The notes under the pieces were generated by a model, which did no database searches, was not told where the DNA came from, and saw nothing but the letters and a program-made list of their open reading frames with translations. Shown here piece after piece: positions 38,493 through 50,149 of a stretch of DNA of 64,000 bases. Position 1 is the first letter of the stretch, and each line of letters starts with the position of its first letter. Where the stretch lies: the NCBI RefSeq assembly GCF_963678635.1, contig NC_087064.1, positions 12,200,819 through 12,264,818 of the forward strand, in the 5' to 3' direction. The translations under genes and the position numbers were made by a program. Origin of the DNA: Symsagittifera roscoffensis (lineage: Eukaryota > Xenacoelomorpha > Acoela > Convolutidae).

Positions 38493-40100
38493 AAGCAACA
38501 AAGCAAAAAATTTTGCCGAAAAAGCGTAAACTTAAATGTTTTCATTTTTTGCTGTTTCACTGTCAAAAAAAGAGGAAAATGAAAATATTCAGCTGAGCTC
38601 AAAACCTCAATTAGACTGAAACAAAGTTTTCATGATTTTGTTCAAAGTTTTAGATGAAAAAATTGGATTGAAGAGCAAAACTTTGTTCAACCGATTAAAA
38701 TAGTGAAAATCAAGCATCGCTGGTTCAGTGGTAGAATTGTCGCCAGCCACGCGATAGACCCGGGTCCGATTTCCGGCCGATACATAGCAGAAAAAGTTCC
38801 CGAGGAAAGAGCAGTCTTAATCTTTTTTAATTTATCATTGTTCCACTGTCAAAAAAGAGACTGAAATCTACTCAAATGAAAACTGTATTTTAAAACTCAA
38901 ATGAATTGAATCGTTCATGATTTTGATTCAAAATATTGTTAAAAAATTGAATTGAAATGCAAAGTTTTTGTTCAAACGGTGAACATATTAATACAAGCAT
39001 CAGTGGTTCAGTGGCAGGATTGTCGACTGCCAAGCAATATACCCGTGTTCGAGTCCCGGCCTATGCACCGCAGAAAGTTTTACTAGAAAAGCGCAAATTT
39101 AAAGTTTTGTAATTTTTACAGTCCACTGTCAAAAAAGAGGAAACTACTGAAATACTCAGCTGAACTCAACCTCAATTAGATTGGATTGAAGAGCAAAACT
39201 TTGTTCAAACGATTAAAATAGTGTAAATCAAGCATTGGTGGTTCAGTGGTAGAATTGTCGCCTGGCACACGATAGACCAGTGTTCGATTCGCGGGCGATG
39301 CATAGCAGAAAAAAATTCCTAAGAAAGAGCAGTCTTAAGCTTTTGTAACTTATTATTGTTCCACTTTCAAAAAAGAAAACTACTCAAATGAATAGCTGAA
39401 GTTCAAAACTCAAATGAAATGAATCATTCATGATTTTGTTTCGAAAACTTGGTGAAAAATTGAAATGAAGAGCAAAGTTTTTGTTCAAACGATTAAAACA
39501 GATAAAAATCAAGCATCGGTGGTTCAGTTGTAGCATTGTTGCCTTCCACACAATAGACCATGGTTCGACTACCGGGCGATGCAAAGCAGAAAAGCAGAAA
39601 AAATTTTCTAGAAAAGCGCAATTTTACGTTTCTTCAATTTTTTATTGTGCCACTGTCAAAAAAGAGGAAAACAACTCCAATAATTAGCTGAATTGGAAAC
39701 CTCAATTAAAAGGAAACAAAGTTTTTATGATTTTGATTCAACGCTTTGATGAAAAACTTGGATGATAGAGCAAAACTTTGTTCAAATTATCAAAACAGAT
39801 TACATCAAGCATCGATGGTTCAGTCGTAGAATTGGCGCCTGCCACGCGATAGACCCGGTTTCCATTCCCGTCCGATGCAAATCTCAAAACCAGAAAAAAT
39901 TTGCCGGAAAAGCGCGAACTTAAATTTTTGCAACTTTTTACTGTTCCACTGTCAAAAAAGAGGAAACTACTGAAATATTTAACTGAATTGAACCTCAATT
40001 AGAATGAAACAAATTTTTCATGATTTTGTTCGGAGTTTCGAAGAAAAATTTGGATTGAAGAGCAAAACTTTGTTTAAACGATTAAAATAGTGTAAATCAA

Positions 40101-40171
40101 GCATCGGTGGTTCAGTTGTAGCATTGTTGCCTTCCACGCAATTGAACATGGTTCGATTCCCGGGCGATGCA
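40101..40171 (+). pseudogene. tRNA-Gly(TCC)-like unit
   Basis: Anticodon arm GTTGC, CTTCCAC, GCAAT paired with UCC. The variable region is TGAA, T stem CATGG/CCCGG, G7-G66 clash. Confidence 0.58.
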
Positions 40172-40399
40172 AAGCAGAAAAACAGAAAAATTTTTCTAAA
40201 AAAGCGCAATTGTACGTTTTTTCAATTTTTTATTGTGCCACAGTCAAAAAAGAGGAAAACTACTCAAATAATTAGCAGATGACTTGGAAACATCAATTAA
40301 AATGAAACAAAATTTTCATGATTTTGATTCAACGCTTTCATGAAAAACTTGGATGATAGAGCAAAACTTTGCTGGAACGATTAGAGCATTTTAAATCAA

Positions 40400-40470
40400 G
40401 CATCGGTGGTTCAGTGGTAGATATGTCGCCTCCCAAACGATAGACCCGCTTTCGATTCCCGGCCGATGCA
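40400..40470 (+). pseudogene. tRNA-Gly(CCC)-like unit, damaged
   Basis: Acceptor 7/7 and CCC with U33. The stem reads GTCGC/ACGAT, breaking 31-39, and the D stem is GTTC/GATA. T53 is present. Confidence 0.58.
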
Positions 40471-42670
40471 AAGCAGCAACGCAAAAAATTTTGCCGGAAA
40501 AGCGCAAACTTGAATGTTTTCATTTTTTACTGTTTCACTGTCAAAAAAGAGGAAACTATCAAAACATTCAGCTGAGCTCAAAACCTCAATTAGACTGAAA
40601 CAAATTTTTCATGATTTTGTTCGAAGTTTCGAAAAAAAATTGGATTGAAGGGCAAAACGTTGTTGAAACGATTAAAATAGAGTAAATCAAGCATCGCTGG
40701 TTCAGTGGTAGAATTGTCGCCAGCCACGCGATAGACCCGGGTCCGATTTCCGGCCGATACATAGCAGAAAAAATTTCCGAGGAAAGAGCAGTCTGAATCT
40801 TTTTTAGTTTATCACTGTTCCACTGTCAAAAAAGAGGAAATCTACTCAAATGAAAACTTTATTTTAAAACTCAAATGAATTGAATCGTTCATGATTTTGA
40901 TTCAAAATATTGTTTACAAAAATGAATTGAAATGCAAAGTTTTTGTTCAAATGGTGAACTTATTAATACAAGCATCAGTGGTTCAGTGGCAAGATTGTCG
41001 ACTGACAAGCAATATACCCGTGTTCGAGTCCCGGCCTATGCACCGCAGACAGTTTTACTAGAAAAGCGCAAATTTAAAGTTTTTTTTAATTTTTACTGTC
41101 CACTGTCAAAAAAGAGGAAACTACTGAAATACTCAGCTGAACTCAACCTCAATTAGATTGGATTGAAGAGCAAAACTTTGTTCAAACAATTAAAATAGTG
41201 TAAATCAAGAATTGGTGGTTCAGTGGTAGAATTGTCGCCTGGCACACGATAGACCAGTGTTCAATTCGCGGGCGATGCATAGCAGAAAAAAATTCCTAAG
41301 AAAGAGCAGTCTTAAGCTTTTGTAACTTATTATTGTTCCACTTTCAAAAAAGAAAACTACTCAAATGAATAAATGAAGTTCAAAACTCAAATGAAATGAA
41401 TCATTCATGATTTTGATTCGAAAACTTGGTGAAAAATTGAAATGAAGAGCAAAGTTTTTGTTCAAACGATTAAAACAGATAAAAAGCAAGCATCGGTGGT
41501 TCAGTTGTAGCATTGTTGCCTTCCACACAATAGACCATGGTTCGATTCCCGGGCGATGCAAAGCAGAAAAGCAGAAAAAATTTTCTAGAAAAGCGCAATT
41601 TTACGTTTTTTCAATTTTTTATTGTGCCACTGTCAAAAAAGAGGAAAACTACTCAAATAATTAGCTGAATTCGAAATCTCAATTAAAAAGAAACAAAGTT
41701 TTCATGATCTTGACTCAACGCTTTGATGAAAAACTTGGATGATAGAGCAAAACTTTGTTCAAACTATCAAAACAGATTACATCAAGCATCGATGGTTCAG
41801 TCGTAGAAATGGCGCCTGCCACGCGATAGACCCGGTTTCGATTCCCGGCCGATGCAAAGCAGAAAAACAGAAAATTTTTTCTAAATAAGCGCAATTTTAC
41901 CTTTTTTCAATTTTTTATTGTGCCACAGTCAAAAAAGTTTTACTAGAAAAGCGCAAATTTAAAGTTTTTTTTAATTTTTACTGTCCACTGTCAAAAAAGA
42001 GGAAACTACTGAAATACTCAGCTGAACTCAACCTCAATTAGATTGGATTGAAGAGCAAAACTTTGTTCAAACAATTAAAATAGTGTAAATCAAGAATTGG
42101 TGGTTCAGTGGTAGAATTGTCGCCTGGCACACGATAGACCAGTGTTCAATTCGCGGGCGATGCATAGCAGAAAACAATTCCAAAGAAAGAGCAGTCTTAA
42201 GCTTTTGTAACTTATTATTGTTCCACTTTCAAAAAAGAAAACTACTCAAATGAATAAATGAAGTTCAAAACTCAAATGAAATGAATCATTCATGATTTTG
42301 ATTCGAAAGCTTGGTGAAAAATTGAAATGAAGAGCAAAGTTTTTGTTCAAACGATTAAAACAGATAAAAAGCAAGCATCGGTGGTTCAGTTGTAGCATTG
42401 TTGCCTTCCACACAATAGACCATGGTTCGATTCCCGGGCGATGCAAAGCAGAAAAGCAGAAAAAATTTTCTAAAAAAGCGCAATTTTATGTTTTTTCAAT
42501 TTTTTATTGTGCCACAGTCAAAAAAGAGGAAAACTACTCAAATAATTAGCTGAATTGGAAACATCAATTAAAATGAAACAAAGTTTTCATGATTTTGATT
42601 CAACGCTTTCATGAAAAACTTGGATGATAGAGCAAAACTTTGCTGGAACGATTAGAGCAGTTTAAATCAA

Positions 42671-42740
42671 GCATCGGTGGTTCAGTGGTAGAATTGTCGC
42701 CTCCCACGAGATAGACCCGGTTTGATTCCCGGCCGATGCA
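42671..42740 (+). pseudogene. tRNA-Gly(CCC)-like unit, 1-base deletion
   Basis: Copy of 32183 with the same GAGAT stem change. It has also lost one base in the T loop (CCGGTTTGATTCCCGG). Confidence 0.6.
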
Positions 42741-42965
42741 AAGCAGAAAAACAGAAAATTTTTTCTAAAAAAGCGCAATTTTACGTTTTTTCAATTTTTT
42801 ATTGTGCCACAGTCAAAAAAGAGGAAAACTACTCAAATAATTAGCTAAATTGGAAACATCAATTAAAATGAAACAAAGTTTTCATGATTTTGATTCAACG
42901 CTTTCATGAAAAACTTGGATGATAGAGCAAAACTTTGTTGGAACGATTAGAGCATTTTAAATCAA

Positions 42966-43036
42966 GCATCGGTGGTTCAGTGGTAGAATTGTCGCCTCCC
43001 ACGCGATAGACACGGTTTCGATTCCCGGCCGATGCA
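42966..43036 (+). pseudogene. tRNA-Gly(CCC)-like unit
   Basis: Copy of 32479: acceptor and anticodon arms perfect, CCC, T stem beginning ACGGT. Confidence 0.58.
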
Positions 43037-44619
43037 AAGCAGCAAAGCAAAAAATTTTGCCGGAAAAGCGCAAACTTGAATGTTTTCATTTTTTACTGTT
43101 TCACTGTCAAAAAAGAGGAAACTATCAAAATATTCAGCTGAGCTCAAAACCTCAATTAGACTGAAACAAGTTTTGATGAAAAAATTGGATTGAAGAGCAA
43201 AACTTTGTTCAAACGATTAAAATAGTAAAAATCAAGCATCGCTGGTTCAGTGGTAGAATTGTCGCCAGCCACGCAATAGACCCGGGTCCGATTTCCGGCC
43301 GATACATAGCAGAAAAAATTTCCGAGGAAAGAGCAGTCTTAATCTTTTTTAATTTATCACTGTTCCACTGTCAAAAAAAAAGGAAATCTACTCAAATGAA
43401 AACTGTATTAAAAACTCAAATCAATTGGTTAGTTCATGATTTTGATTCAAAATATTGTTAAAAAATTGAATTGAAATGCAAAGTTTTTGTTCAAACGGTG
43501 AACATATTAATACAAGCATCAATGGTTCAGTGGCAGGATTGTCGACTGCCAAGCAATATACCCGTGTTCGAGTCCCGGCCTATGCACCGCAGAAAGTTTC
43601 ACTAGAAAAGCGCAAATTTAAAGTTTTGTATTTTTTACTGTCCACTGTCAAAAAAAAGGAAACTACTGAAATACTCAGCTGAACTCAACCTCAATTAGAT
43701 TGGATTGAAGAGCAAAACTTGGTTCAAACGATTAAAATAGTGTAAATCAAGCATTGGTGGTTCAGTGGTAGAATTGTCGCCTGGCACACGATAGACCAGT
43801 GTTCGATTCGCGGGCGATGCAAAGCAGAAAAAAATTCCTAAGAAAGAGCAGTCTTAAGCTTTTGTAACTTATTATTGTTCCACTTTCAAAAAAGAAAACT
43901 ACTCAAATGAATAAATGAAGTTCAAAACTCAAATGAAATGAATAATTCATGATTTTGATTCGAAAACTTGGTGAAAAATTGAAATGAAGAGCAAAGTTTT
44001 TGTTCAAACGATTAAAACAGATAAAAATCAAGCATCAGTGGTTCAGTTGTAGCATTGTTGCCTTCCACACAATAGACCAAGGTTCGATTCACGGGCGATG
44101 CAAAGCAGAAAAGCAGAAAAAATTTTCTAGAAAAGCGCAATTTTACGTTTCTTCAATTTTTTATTGTGCCACTGTCAAAAAAGAGGAAAACAACTCAAAT
44201 AATTAGCTGAATTGGAAACCTCAATTAAAAGGAAACAAAGTTTTCATGATTTTGATTCAAAGCTTTGATGAAAATAATTGGATGATAGAGCAAAACTTTG
44301 CTGGAACAATTAAAGCAGTTAAAATCAAGCATCGGTGGTTCAGTTGTAGCATGGTCGCCTGCCACGCGATAGACCCAATTTCGATTCCCGTCTGATGCAA
44401 AGCAGAAAAGCAGAAAAATTTGCCGGAAAAACGCAAACTTAAATTTTTGCAACTTTTTACTGTTCCACTGTCAAAAAAGAGGAAACTACTGAAATATTTA
44501 ACTGAATTGAACCTCAATTAGAATGAAACAAATTTTTCATGATTTTGTTCGGAGTTTCGAAGAAAAATTTGGATTGAAGAGCAAAACTTTGTTCAAACGA
44601 TTAAAATAGTGTAAATCAA

Positions 44620-44690
44620 GCATCGGTGGTTCAGTTGAAGCATTGTTGCCTTCCACGCAATAGAACATGGTTCGATTCCCGGGCGATGCA
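44620..44690 (+). pseudogene. tRNA-Gly(TCC)-like unit
   Basis: Copy of 34132, 10,488 bases on, same body with AGTTGAA D loop. Confidence 0.58.
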
Positions 44691-44915
44691 AAGCAGAAAA
44701 ACAGAAAAATTTTTCTAAAAAAGCGCAATTTTACGTTTTTTCAATTTTTTATTGTGCCACTGTCAAAAAAGAGGAAAACTACTCAAATAATTAGCTGAAT
44801 TGGAAACATCAATTAAAATGAAACAAAGTTTTCATGATTTTGATTCAACGCTTTCATGAAAAACTTGGATGATAGAGCAAAAATTTGCTGGAACGATTAG
44901 AGCATTTTAAATCAA

Positions 44916-44986
44916 GCATCGCTGGTTCAGTGGTAGAATTGTCGCCTCCCACGCGATAGACCCGGTTTCGATTCCCGGCCGATGCA
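44916..44986 (+). pseudogene. tRNA-Gly(CCC)-like unit with acceptor mismatch
   Basis: Copy of 34428, sharing GCATCGC at the 5' end and T53. Confidence 0.58.
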
Positions 44987-45766
44987 AAGCAGCAAAGCAA
45001 AAAATTTTGCCGGAAAAGCGCAAACTTGAATGTTTTCATTTTTTACTGTTTCACTGTCAAAAAAGAGGAAACTATCAAAATATTCAGCTGAGCTCAAAAC
45101 CTCAATTAGACTGAAACAAAGTTTTCATGATTTTGTTCAAAGTTTTGATGAAAAAATTGGATTGAAGAGCAAAACTTTGTTGAAACGATTAAAATAGAGT
45201 AAATCAAGCATCGCTGGTTCAGTGGTAGAATTGTCGCCAGCCACGCGACAGACCCGGGTCCGATTTCCGGCCGATACATAGCAGAAAAAATTTCCGAGGA
45301 AAGAGCAGTCTTAACCTTTTGTAACTTATCACTGTTCCACTGTTAAAAAAGAGGAAATCTACGCAAATGAAAACTGTATTTTAAAACTCAAATGAATTGA
45401 ATCATTCATGATTTTGATTCAAAATATTGTTAAAAAATTGAAACGAAGGGCAAAGTTTTTGTTCAAACGGTGAACATATTAATACAAGCATCAGTGGTTC
45501 AGTGGCAGGATTTTCGCCTGCCAAGCAATATACCCGTGTCCGAGTCCCGGCCTATGCAACGCAGAAAGTTTTCTAGAAAAGCGCAAGTTGAAAGTTTTGT
45601 TGTTTTTACTGTCCACTGTCAAAAAAGAGGAAACTACTGAAATACTCAGCTGAACTCAACCTCAATTAGAACGAAACAAATTTTTCATGATTTTGTTCGA
45701 AGTTTCGAAAAAAAATTGGATTGAAGGGAAAAACTTTGTTCAAACGATTAAAATAGTGTAAATCAA

Positions 45767-45837
45767 GCATCGGTGGTTTAGTGGTAGAATTGTCGCCTGC
45801 CACGCGATAGACCCGGGTTCGATTCCCGGCCGATGCA
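45767..45837 (+). tRNA. tRNA-Gly(GCC), near-intact
   Basis: Identical in body to 35279-35349 except position 13, now T, which gives a U13-G22 wobble in the D stem. The anticodon arm, T arm and acceptor are perfect. The downstream T run is only TTT (45857-45859) where the partner copy has TTTT, so termination may be weaker and transcripts could run into the linker. Confidence 0.8.
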
Positions 45838-46618
45838 AAGCAGCAAAGCAAAAAAATTTACCGGAAAAGAGCAAACTTGAATGTTTTCATTTTTACTGTT
45901 TCACTGTCAAAAAAGAGGAAACTATCAAAATATTCAGCTGAGCTCAAAACCTCAATTAGACTGAAACAAAGTTTCCATGATTTTGTTCAAAGTTTTGATG
46001 AAAAAATTGGATTGAAGAGCAAAACTTTGTTGAAACGATTAAAATAGAGTAAATCAAGCATCGCTGGTTCAGTGGTAGAATTGTCGCCAGCCACGCGATA
46101 GACCCGGGTCCGATTTCCGGCCGATACATAGCAGAAATTATTTCCGTGGAAAGAGCAGTCTTAAACTTTTGTAACTTGTTACTGTTCCACTGTCAAAAAA
46201 GAGGAAAACTACTCAATTGAATAGCTGTATTTTAAAACTCAAATGAATTGAATCTTTCAAAGTTTTGATTCAAAATATTGTTAAAAAATTGAAATGAAGG
46301 GCAAAGTTTTTGTTCAAAAGGTGAGAAACTTAATTCAAGCATCAGTGGTTCAGTGGCAGGATTGTCGCCTGCCAAGAAATATACCCGTGTTCGAGTCCCG
46401 GCCGATGCAGCGCAGAGAGTTTTACTAGATAAGTGCAAGTTTAAATTTTTGTAATTTTACTGTCCACTGTCAAAAAGAGGAAAAAAACTGAAATATTCAG
46501 CTGAATTCAACCTCAATTAGAATGAAACAAAACTTACATGATTTTGTTCGAAGTTTTGATGAAAAGATTGGATTGAAGAGCAAAACTTTCTTCAAACTAT
46601 CAAAACAGTTTACATCAA

Positions 46619-46689
46619 GCATCGGTGGTTCAATTGTAGAATTGTCGCCTAGCACGCGATAGACACGGGTTCGATTACCGGCCGATGCA
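46619..46689 (+). pseudogene. tRNA-Gly-derived unit with anticodon AGC
   Basis: Copy of 36128, 10,491 bases on, with no difference I can see in the body. Confidence 0.62.
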
Positions 46690-46898
46690 TAGCAGAAAAA
46701 AATTCCTAAGAAAGAGCAGTCTTAAACTTTTGTAACTTATTACTGTTCCACTGTCAAAAAAGAAAACTACTCAATGAATAGCTGATGTTCAAAACTCAAA
46801 TGAAATGAATCATTCATGATTTTGATTCAAAAATTCGGTGAAAAATTGAAATGAAGAGCAATGTTTTTGTTCAAACGATTAAAACAGATAAAAATCAT

Positions 46899-46969
46899 GC
46901 ATCGGTGGTTCAGTTGTATCATTGTTGCCTGCCACGCGATAGACCCGGGTTCGATTCCCGGCCGATGCA
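46899..46969 (+). tRNA. Hybrid TCC/GCC-class tRNA-Gly(GCC) unit
   Basis: Copy of 36408, same hybrid body, so the switch predates the duplication. The following sequence differs: here AAAATTTTACC supplies a TTTT that 36408 lacks. Confidence 0.6.
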
Positions 46970-47750
46970 AAGCAGCAAAGCAAAAAATTTTACCGGAAAA
47001 GCGCAAACTTGAATGTTTTCATTTTTACTGTTTCACTGTCAAAAAAAAGGAAACTATCAAAATATTCAGCTGAGCTCAAAACCTCAATTAGTCTGAAACA
47101 AAGTTTTCATGATTTTTTTCAAAGTTTTGATGAAAAAATTGGATTGAAGAGCAAAACTTTGTTGAAACGATTAAAATAGAGTAAATCAAGCATCGCTGGT
47201 TCAGTGGTAGAATTGTCGCCAGCCACGCGATAGACCCGGGTCCGATTTCCGGCCGATACATAGCAGAAATTATTTCCGTGGAAAGAGCAGTCTTAAACTT
47301 TTCTAACTTGTTACTGTTCCACTGTCAAAAAAGAGGAAAACTACTCAATTGAATAGCTGTATTTTAAAACTCAAATGAATTGAATCTTTCAAAATTTTGA
47401 TTCAAAATATTGTTAAAAAATTGAAATGAAGGGCAAAGTTTTTGTTCAAAAGGTGAGAAACTTAATTCAAGCATCAGTGGCTCAGTGGCAGGATTGTCGC
47501 CTGCCAAGAAATATACCCGTGTTGGAGTCCCGGCCGATGCAGCGCAGAGAGTTTTACTAGAAAAGTGCAAGTTTAAATTTTTGTAATTTTACTGTCCACT
47601 GTCAAAAAGAGGAAAAAAACTGAAATATTCAGCTGAATTCAACCTCAATTAGAATGAAACAAAACTTACATGATTTTGTTCGAAGTTTTGATGAAAAGAT
47701 TGGATTGAAGAGCAAAACTTTCTTCAAACTATCAAAACAGTTTACATCAA

Positions 47751-47821
47751 GCATCGGTGGTTCAATTGTAGAATTGTCGCCTAGCACGCGATAGACACGG
47801 GTTCGATTACCGGCCGATGCA
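47751..47821 (+). pseudogene. tRNA-Gly-derived unit with anticodon AGC
   Basis: Copy of 37260, and one tetramer after 46619. Body unchanged. Confidence 0.62.
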
Positions 47822-48030
47822 TAGCAGAAAAAAAATCCTAAGAAAGAGCAGTCTTAAACTTTTGTAACTTATTACTGTTCCACTGTCAAAAAAGAAAACT
47901 ACTCAATGAATAGCTGATGTTCAAAACTCAAATGAAATGAATCATTCATGATTTTGATTCAAAAATTCGGTGAAAAATTGAAATGAAGAGCAAAGTTTTT
48001 GTTCAAACGATTAAAACAGATAAAAATCAT

Positions 48031-48101
48031 GCATCGGTGGTTCAGTTGTATCATTGTTGCCTTCCACGCAATAGACCTTGGTTCGATTCCCGGGCGATGC
48101 A
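48031..48101 (+). pseudogene. tRNA-Gly(TCC)-like unit with improved T stem
   Basis: Copy of 37540: anticodon arm fully paired, T stem CTTGG/CCCGG, D stem broken. Confidence 0.58.
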
Positions 48102-48912
48102 AAGCAGAAAAATTTTACTAGAAAAGCGCAATTTTACGTTTCTTCAATTTTTTATTGTGCCATTGTCAAAAAAGAGGAATACTACTCAAATAATTAGCTG
48201 AATTGGAAACCTCAATTAAAATGAAACAAAATTTTCATGATTTTGATTCAACGCTTTGATGAAAAACTTGGATGATAGAGCAAAACTTTGTTCAAACTAT
48301 AAAACTATCAAAACAGATTACATCAAGCATCGGTGGTTCAGTCGTAGAATTGGCGCCTGCCACGCGATAGACCCGGTTTCCATTCCCGTCCGATGCAAAT
48401 CACAAAAGCAGAAAAATTTTGCATGAAAAGCGCAAACTTAAATTTTTGCTACTTTTTACTGTTCCACTGTCAAAAAAGAGGAAACTACTGAAATATTCAA
48501 CTGAATTGAACCTCAATTAGAATGAAACAAATGTTTCATGATTTTGTTCGAAGTTTCGAAGAAAAAAATGGATTGAAGAGCAAAAATTTGTTCAAACGAT
48601 TAAAATAGTGTAAATCAAGCATCGGTGGTTCAGTTGTAGCATTGTCGCCTTCCACGCAATAGAAAATTGTTCGATTCCCGGGCGATGCAAAGCAGAAAAA
48701 CAGAAAAATTTTTCTAGAAAAGAGCAATTTTACGTTTTTTTAATTTTTTTTTGTGCCACAGTCAAAAAAGAGGAAGACTACTCAAATAATTAGCTGAATT
48801 GGAAGTCAATTAAAATGAAACAAAGTTTTCATGATTTTGATTCAACGCTTTCATGAAAAACTTGGATGATAGAGCAAAACTTTGCTGGAACGATTAGAGC
48901 ATTTTAAATCAA

Positions 48913-48983
48913 GCATCGGTGGTTCAGTGGTAGAATTGTCGCCAGCCACGCGATAGACCCGGGTCCGATTTCCGGCCGTTACA
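48913..48983 (+). pseudogene. Fused CCC/A33-class unit at a three-unit deletion
   Basis: The upstream linker and GCATCGGTGGTTCAGTGG are of the CCC class. From the anticodon on it is A33 class (GTCGCCAGCC, TCCGATT), ending CCGTTACA. The linker that follows (TTCCTAAGAAAGAGCAGTC) is that of a GGC unit. Two switches in one unit fit a deletion of the three units present in copy 1. The same fused body occurs at 54942. Confidence 0.7.
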
Positions 48984-49780
48984 TAGCAGAAAAAAATTCC
49001 TAAGAAAGAGCAGTCTTAAGCTTTTGTAACTTATTATTGTTCCACTTTCAAAAAAGAAAACTACTCAAATGAATAGCTGAAGTTCAAAACTCAAATGAAA
49101 TGAATCATTCATGATTTTGTTTCGAAAACTTGGTGAAAAATTGAAATGAAGAGCAAAGTTTTTGTTCAAACGATTAAAACAGATAAAAATCAAGCATCGG
49201 TGGTTCAGTTGTAGCATTGTTGCCTTCCACACAATAGACCATGGTTCGATTCCCTGGCGATGCAAAGCAGAAAAGCAGAAAAAAATTTCTAGAAAAGCGC
49301 AATTTTACGTTTCTTCAATTTTTTTTTGTGCCACTGTCAAAAATGAGGAAAACTACTCTAATAGTTAGCTGAATTCGACACCTCAATGAAAATGAAACAA
49401 AGTTCTCATGATTTTGATTCAACGCTTTGATGAAAAACTTGGATGATAGAGCAAAACTTTGCTGGAACGATTATAGCAGTTGAATCAAGCATCGATGGTT
49501 CAGTCGTAGAATTGGCGCCTGCCACGCGATAGACCCGGTTTCCATTCCCGTCCGATGCAAATCTCAAAAGCAGAAAAAATTTGCCGGAAAAGCGCGAACT
49601 TAAATTTTTGCAACTTTTTACTGTTCCACTGTCAAAAAAGAGGAAACTACTGAAATATTTAACTGAATTGAACCTCAATTAGAATGAAACAAATTTTTCA
49701 TGATTTTGTTCGGAGTTTCGAAGAAAAATTTGGATTGAAGAGCAAAACTTTGTTTAAACGATTAAAATAGTGTAAATCAA

Positions 49781-49851
49781 GCATCGGTGGTTCAGTTGTA
49801 GCATTGTTGCCTTCCACGCAATAGAACATGGTTCGATTCCCGGGCGATGCA
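49781..49851 (+). pseudogene. tRNA-Gly(TCC)-like unit
   Basis: Copy of 40101 but with AGAA in the variable region. Anticodon arm paired with UCC. Confidence 0.58.
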
Positions 49852-50078
49852 AAGCAGAAAAACAGAAAAATTTTCTAAAAAAGCGCAATTTTACGTTTTT
49901 TCAATTTTTTATTGTGCCACAGTCAAAAAAGAGGAAAACTACTCAAATAATTAGCAGATGACTTGGAAACATCAATTAAAATGAAACAAAATTTTCATGA
50001 TTTTGATTCAACGCTGTCATGAAAAACTTGGATGATAGAGCAAAACTTTGCTGGAACAATTAGAGCATTTTAAATCAA

Positions 50079-50149
50079 GCATCGGTGGTTCAGTGGTAGA
50101 ATTGTCGCCTCCCAAACGATAGACCCGCTTTCGATTCCCGGCCGATGCA
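50079..50149 (+). pseudogene. tRNA-Gly(CCC)-like unit, damaged
   Basis: Copy of 40400 with a normal D stem (GAAT). Stem GTCGC/ACGAT broken at 31-39; T stem CCGCT/CCCGG. Confidence 0.58.

Larger units (their letters stand above)
30260..40750 (+). repeat. ~10.49-kb segmental repeat, copy 1
   Basis: From inside the A33 body at 30201 to inside the one at 40691, bodies recur 10,488-10,491 bases later with the same class and private variants. Starts: 30482 Q, 30719 GGC, 31000 TCC, 31298 GCC-var, 31606 GGC, 31887 TCC, 32183 CCC, 32479 CCC, 32749 A33, 33028 Q, 33263 GGC, 33544 TCC, 33841 GCC-var, 34132 TCC, 34428 CCC, 34720 A33, 35000 Q, 35279 GCC, 35567 A33, 35848 Q, 36128 AGC, 36408 hybrid, 36699 A33, 36980 Q, 37260 AGC, 37540 TCC, 37836 GCC-var, 38128 TCC, 38422 CCC, 38714 A33, 38997 Q, 39232 GGC, 39513 TCC, 39809 GCC-var, 40101 TCC, 40400 CCC, 40691 A33. 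Confidence 0.88.
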
